Source: Candidatus Levyibacteriota bacterium (lineage in GTDB: Bacteria; Patescibacteriota; Microgenomatia; Levybacterales; UBA12049). From it: DNA of 8,289 bases. Under the pieces are notes generated by a model that made no database searches, was not told the DNA's origin, and saw only the letters and a program-made list of their open reading frames with translations. The translations under genes were made by a program, and so were the position numbers. Numbering within the stretch: the stretch's first letter is position 1; each line of letters opens with the position of its first letter. Shown here piece after piece: positions 5,577 through 8,289 of this stretch. The DNA lies in assembly GCA_016182225.1 (NCBI GenBank), contig JACOXV010000019.1:1-8289 (forward strand), read 5' to 3'.

Positions 5577-6298
5577 CTTTCTTTTGGTTGTTCTTCAGGA
5601 GTTTTTTCAGTTGATTCCTCGCCTTGTGTTTGTTCTGGTTCTCCTTCTGCCTCTGGTGCTTCTTCGCCGGCTTCTGCACTTGCCTCAGCGGAGGCAGCCT
5701 CTGCAGCAGCAGCCTCTTCTGCAGCAAGCTCCTGAGCCTCTTTAGTTATAAGTTCTCCAATTTTAGCTACAACCTGTGCGGGGTCAGTAAGCAGTGTAAC
5801 TCCTTCGCTTGTCTTGAGATCTGCAACAGTGATTTGTTCATCGATCGCAGCGAGTGGCTCTACGTTTACCTCCACATTCTCAGGTAGTTCTTCAGGTAGT
5901 GCTTCTACCTCTACTTCGTTTAGAATATGCATGAGAATGCCGATTTTTTCAGTAACAGCTTTTGGTTCACCAATAAATTCAATTGGTATCATGGCTTTTA
6001 CTTTTTCTTTAAGATTTACTTTATAAAAATCAGTATGAAGAATATTTTGATCGAAAGTTACCTGAGTATTGTGGATAAGAACTGGTGTACTTTTTCCGTC
6101 TAGCTCTATATCAATAAGGCCTGTTTCACCGACTTCCTTATAAGTTTTTTTAAAATCTTCAACAGGAAGAAGTACAGCTTGTGATTTAATGTCTTTTCCG
6201 TAAATATTTGCAGGAAGAAGACCTTCTCTTCGAAGTTTTTTAAGTTTCTTTCCAAAGATTTCTCTTTTTTCTACTTTTAGCTTTTGACGAGTGGCCAT
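5573..6298 (-). CDS. rplY: 50S ribosomal protein L25, TL5/CTC form with acidic Ala/Glu tail
   Basis: The 241-residue protein matches the two-domain L25 (TL5/CTC) family, which binds 5S rRNA in the large subunit. The N-terminal L25 domain spans about residues 4-93, with EKREIFGKKLKKLRREGLLP (10-29), the ANIYGK loop (30-35) and HTDFYKV (88-94; HVDF in many homologs). The C-terminal beta domain spans about 95-185, including PIEFIGEPKA, LEVEALPEELPE-like sequence near 129-140, and ITVADLK. Residues 186-241 form a low-complexity Ala/Glu/Pro tail that is probably disordered; such tails are common in the long form. The start is ATG 6298-6296, preceded by a -10-like box and no Shine-Dalgarno site. 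The gene is divergent from ruvC, and its TAA (5575-5573) overlaps the TAG of the TPR gene. Confidence 0.93.
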   Translation of the reverse strand: MATRQKLKVEKREIFGKKLKKLRREGLLPANIYGKDIKSQAVLLPVEDFKKTYKEVGETGLIDIELDGKSTPVLIHNTQVTFDQNILHTDFYKVNLKEKVKAMIPIEFIGEPKAVTEKIGILMHILNEVEVEALPEELPENVEVNVEPLAAIDEQITVADLKTSEGVTLLTDPAQVVAKIGELITKEAQELAAEEAAAAEAASAEASAEAGEEAPEAEGEPEQTQGEESTEKTPEEQPKES

Positions 6299-6307
6299 TA
6301 AGGCACT

Positions 6308-6313
6308 ATTTTA
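6308..6313 (-). promoter_or_regulatory. -10 box (TAAAAT) of a leaderless promoter for rplY
   Basis: On the minus strand TAAAAT lies nine bases before ATG 6298 and is directly preceded by TG. No Shine-Dalgarno site occurs between it and the ATG (AGTGCCTTA). Transcription would begin at or next to the start codon. No convincing -35 is visible. Confidence 0.5.
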
Positions 6314-6341
6314 CAGTAAAACCCAAGCTAATACAACATGT

Positions 6342-6347
6342 TATAAT
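6342..6347 (+). promoter_or_regulatory. Consensus extended -10 box (TGT-TATAAT) of a leaderless promoter for ruvC
   Basis: A perfect TATAAT with an upstream TGn (TGT) lies 12 bases before ATG 6360, with no Shine-Dalgarno site between (TGCATTTACTTT). This sets the ruvC start at 6360 rather than at the upstream in-frame ATG 6291, which would overlap rplY coding and precede the promoter. The divergent rplY -10 lies 28 bases away, so the two promoters are back to back. Confidence 0.6.
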
Positions 6348-6359
6348 TGCATTTACTTT

Positions 6360-6854
6360 ATGCTTATACTTGGAGTTGATCCCGGAATTGGAAGAATGGG
6401 GATTTGTGTAGTTGAGGAAAAAAACGGGAAAGTAAAACCTCTCTTTTATGATTGTATTCAAACGGAGCCAAACGGAAAAATAGAAGAAAGACTTCTTAAA
6501 ATAAATTCGGAGACTGAAGAATTGATCAAACGCTTTAGGCCGGATGTTTTATCAATTGAAGAGGTCTTTTTTAGCAGTAATGCAAAAACAGCTTTCGCAG
6601 TAGGTCAAGCTAGGGGCGTGGTGCTTCTTTGTGCCGCAAGAAATAAAATTAAAGTTGCCATTTATACACCACTTCAAGTAAAAATGTCGTTAACTGGTTA
6701 TGGCAGAGCGGATAAAAATCAGATTGCTCAGATGGTAAAAGTAATTCTAAAACTTGATAAAATTCCAAAAATAGACGATACTTCTGATGCTTTGGCAGTT
6801 GCGCTCACTCATGCATTCACATATAAAATGTCTAAACTAAACGCTAGACACTAA
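6360..6854 (+). CDS. ruvC: Crossover junction endodeoxyribonuclease RuvC
   Basis: RuvC is the dimeric resolvase that nicks Holliday junctions in homologous recombination. The 164-residue protein (normal length) carries the RNase H-fold acidic set: D7 in LILGVDPG, E67 in LSIEEVFF (64-71), and D140 and D143 in DDTSDALAVALTH (139-151). GQARGV (82-87) and the QVK motif (106-108) are also conserved. The start at ATG 6360 begins MLILGVDPG, as in homologs. The 23 residues encoded upstream (from 6291) do not resemble RuvC and precede the promoter. The last codons (after about residue 158) and the stop lie in a heptamer repeat. It is the first gene of ruvC-ruvA-ruvB; 18 bases separate its stop from ruvA. 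Confidence 0.96.
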   Translation: MLILGVDPGIGRMGICVVEEKNGKVKPLFYDCIQTEPNGKIEERLLKINSETEELIKRFRPDVLSIEEVFFSSNAKTAFAVGQARGVVLLCAARNKIKVAIYTPLQVKMSLTGYGRADKNQIAQMVKVILKLDKIPKIDDTSDALAVALTHAFTYKMSKLNARH

Positions 6855-6871
6855 TTACTAAACGCTAGACC
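6837..6871 (+). repeat. Tandem heptamer repeat across the ruvC stop and up to the ruvA start
   Basis: Five consecutive seven-base units begin with CTA: CTAAACG, CTAGACA, CTAATTA, CTAAACG, CTAGACC. Units 1-2 recur as units 4-5, giving a 14-base direct repeat (6836-6849 and 6857-6870, ACTAAACGCTAGAC) with a 21-base period. The ruvC TAA is at 6852-6854 and the ruvA ATG at 6873 follows directly. There is no ribosome-binding site for ruvA in it. Because the unit is seven bases, gain or loss of one unit would change the RuvC C-terminus or the intergenic spacing. Confidence 0.7.
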
Positions 6872-6872
6872 T

Positions 6873-7448
6873 ATGATAGGATCATTATCCGGAAAAATAG
6901 ATTATTTAGATGGTAGCCTCGTGTTGATAGAGGTGGGAGATGTCGGATATAGAATACAATTACCGGAAAGAATTATTAAAAAAATAAAAGTGGGGGATAA
7001 AGCTCGATTTTATACCTATACATATGTAAAGGAAGATGCGCTTGAGCTTTTTGGTTTTGAGAACATCCACGATTTAAAGCTTTTTGAAAATCTTTTAAGA
7101 GTATCCGGAGTTGGACCAAAAACCGCTTTAGGTGTTTTTTCTGCTGGAACTAGGGAAGAGATTATTAATGCTACGGTGACAGGAGATGTTTCATTTTTTG
7201 AAAAAGTGCCGCGCCTTGGTCGTAAAAATGCACAAAAAATTATAATTGAGCTTAAAAACAAATTCGGAAATTTGGATGATCTAGACCTTTCTGATAAAGA
7301 TATAAAAGAAAATAACGACATTGTCTTGGCTCTTCGAAGTTTCGGATTTAGTCCTTCTGAAGCAAAAGAGGCAATTAAAAGCTTAGATGGAAGTCAAAAG
7401 ACCTTGGATGAAAAAATAAAAGAATCGCTAAAGTATTTAGGTAGATAA
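6873..7448 (+). CDS. ruvA: Holliday junction branch migration complex subunit RuvA
   Basis: RuvA binds the four-way junction as a tetramer and positions the RuvB rings. The 191-residue protein has the three expected parts. The N-terminal OB fold (about 1-63) starts MIGSLSGKID and carries the acidic-pin pair E54/D55 in KEDALELFGF. The central helix-hairpin-helix region has two copies, LLRVSGVGPKTAL (74-86) and VPRLGRKNAQKIIIELK (112-128). The C-terminal RuvB-binding domain (about 146-191) has DIVLALRSFGFSPSEAKEAI, joined by a short acidic linker (134-146). The length is normal. ATG 6873 has no Shine-Dalgarno site and follows the heptamer repeat directly, so expression probably relies on coupling to ruvC. 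The ruvB start is three bases past the stop. Confidence 0.96.
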   Translation: MIGSLSGKIDYLDGSLVLIEVGDVGYRIQLPERIIKKIKVGDKARFYTYTYVKEDALELFGFENIHDLKLFENLLRVSGVGPKTALGVFSAGTREEIINATVTGDVSFFEKVPRLGRKNAQKIIIELKNKFGNLDDLDLSDKDIKENNDIVLALRSFGFSPSEAKEAIKSLDGSQKTLDEKIKESLKYLGR

Positions 7449-7451
7449 AAA

Positions 7452-8279
7452 ATGGCAAAAGACATAAAAAAAGAAGAAAAAATAGAAGAAGAATTGTTGT
7501 TTAATAATCTGAGAGCTTCGGAATGGGATGAATTTTTTGGACAGGAAGGAGTAAAAGATTCACTTCATATTGCAATTTCTGCTGCAAAAAAAAGAAAAGA
7601 ACCCATAGAGCATATTTTGTTATATGGTCCGCCCGGGTTAGGAAAGACTACGATTTCTCATCTTATAGCGCGTGAGATGGGAGTGAATATTAAGATTACT
7701 TCTGGTCCGGCGATTGAGAGGGCAGGGGATTTGGCATCTATTCTGACAAATTTGGAAAAAGGAGACGTACTTTTTATAGACGAGATACATAGACTCAATA
7801 AGGTAGTTGAGGAAACTCTTTACCCGGCGATGGAAGATTATGCCTTAGATATAGTGATTGGGAAAGGCCCGTCTGCAAGAACGCTTAGACTTGACCTTCC
7901 AAAATTTACAATCGTTGGGGCAACTACAAGAATAGGATTGTTATCTGGGCCTCTTCGGGATAGATTTGGTGTAATCCAAAGGCTTTCTTTTTATGATCCG
8001 GTAGAGCTTGCGAAAATAGTCAAAAAAGCAGCGGTAAAACTGCAAGTTGAGATAGATAATGACTCAATTCATGAAATCTCAAAAAGGGCGAGGGGGACCC
8101 CACGAATTGCCCTAAAGCTTTTAAAAAGAGTTCGGGATCATGCTCAAGTTAAAGGGAATGGAAAGATAAATAATTATATGGTTGATGAGTGCTTAGAGAT
8201 ATTGGAAGTTGATAAGGTAGGACTTGATAAGGGAGATCGCAGGTACCTTCTTTCAATAATTGATAAATATGTGCATTAA
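7452..8279 (+). CDS. ruvB: Holliday junction DNA helicase RuvB, frame ends before the winged-helix domain
   Basis: RuvB is the AAA+ motor of branch migration. Family motifs are present: Walker A GPPGLGKTT (59-67), Walker B LFIDEIH (107-113), sensor 1 GATTR (156-160), the GPLRDRFG arginine-finger segment (166-173) and sensor 2 GTPRIA (215-220). RuvB proteins are usually about 330-345 residues and continue from GLDxxDRxxLxxIIxKF/Y through GGPVGL into a winged-helix DNA-binding domain. This frame follows that pattern up to VGLDKGDRRYLLSIIDKY (256-273), then reads VH and stops at TAA 8277-8279 (275 residues). Ten bases later the window ends. Either the protein truly lacks the domain, or a frameshift or assembly-edge error cut it. 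A weak AGGT lies ten bases before the ATG. Confidence 0.92.
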   Translation: MAKDIKKEEKIEEELLFNNLRASEWDEFFGQEGVKDSLHIAISAAKKRKEPIEHILLYGPPGLGKTTISHLIAREMGVNIKITSGPAIERAGDLASILTNLEKGDVLFIDEIHRLNKVVEETLYPAMEDYALDIVIGKGPSARTLRLDLPKFTIVGATTRIGLLSGPLRDRFGVIQRLSFYDPVELAKIVKKAAVKLQVEIDNDSIHEISKRARGTPRIALKLLKRVRDHAQVKGNGKINNYMVDECLEILEVDKVGLDKGDRRYLLSIIDKYVH

Positions 8280-8289
8280 CTAAAACCCC

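Noticed and set aside
5680..5730. GCCTC/GAGGC hairpin within the L25 tail as a regulatory element
   Set aside because: It is explained by repetitive Ala/Glu codons in a low-complexity coding tail.
6291..6359. 23-residue N-terminal extension of RuvC starting at ATG 6291
   Set aside because: It precedes the consensus -10 box, overlaps rplY on the other strand, and RuvC homologs begin at MLILGVDPG.

Overview
The window is AT-rich bacterial DNA and looks like a fragment of a Candidate Phyla Radiation (Patescibacteria) genome, most likely Microgenomates-like. The clues are a short valyl-tRNA synthetase without the usual C-terminal arm, a DUF4012 exopolysaccharide-type protein, a small membrane-TPR protein, leaderless-looking promoters, and palindromic repeats inside a coding region that encode peptides of the FAKATRGK / SFARSSKDE type. 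This placement rests on family resemblance and style, not on a marker search. The standard genetic code fits: no in-frame TGA is needed, and all stops used by the well-supported genes are TAA or TAG.

Layout. Bases 1-413 hold the N-terminal part of a minus-strand multi-pass membrane protein that runs off the left edge. Its upstream region (414-530) is odd: a better Shine-Dalgarno-led start on the minus strand lies in another frame, and the divergent DUF4012 gene (447-2102) seems to lack its usual N-terminal membrane anchor. A frameshift, a real rearrangement or an assembly join is possible here. Next come a DUF475/TerC-like membrane protein (2144-2950), a 117-base leader with a long inverted repeat, valS (3068-5215), and a small membrane-TPR gene (5202-5576) whose start overlaps the valS end. 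rplY (ribosomal protein L25, TL5/CTC type) lies on the minus strand at 5573-6298 and converges on the TPR gene with a 4-base overlap. It is transcribed divergently from ruvC-ruvA-ruvB (6360-8279), which fills the right end.

Function. The ruvCAB cluster encodes the Holliday-junction machinery: the RuvA tetramer binds the junction, the RuvB AAA+ motor drives branch migration and RuvC cuts. valS and rplY belong to translation. DUF4012 and DUF475 are envelope or membrane proteins of poorly known role.

The most interesting signals are not new genes but small sequence structures: (i) two adjacent palindromic elements that form the C-terminal tail of ValRS and carry the candidate ribosome-binding site of the next gene; (ii) a 13-bp long-range inverted repeat that covers the valS start and competes with a local hairpin; (iii) a tandem heptamer repeat running through the ruvC stop codon up to the ruvA start; (iv) -10 boxes placed 9-12 bases before ATG at three genes; (v) a RuvB reading frame that stops before the winged-helix domain, ten bases from the window edge. 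No new multi-gene system is evident.
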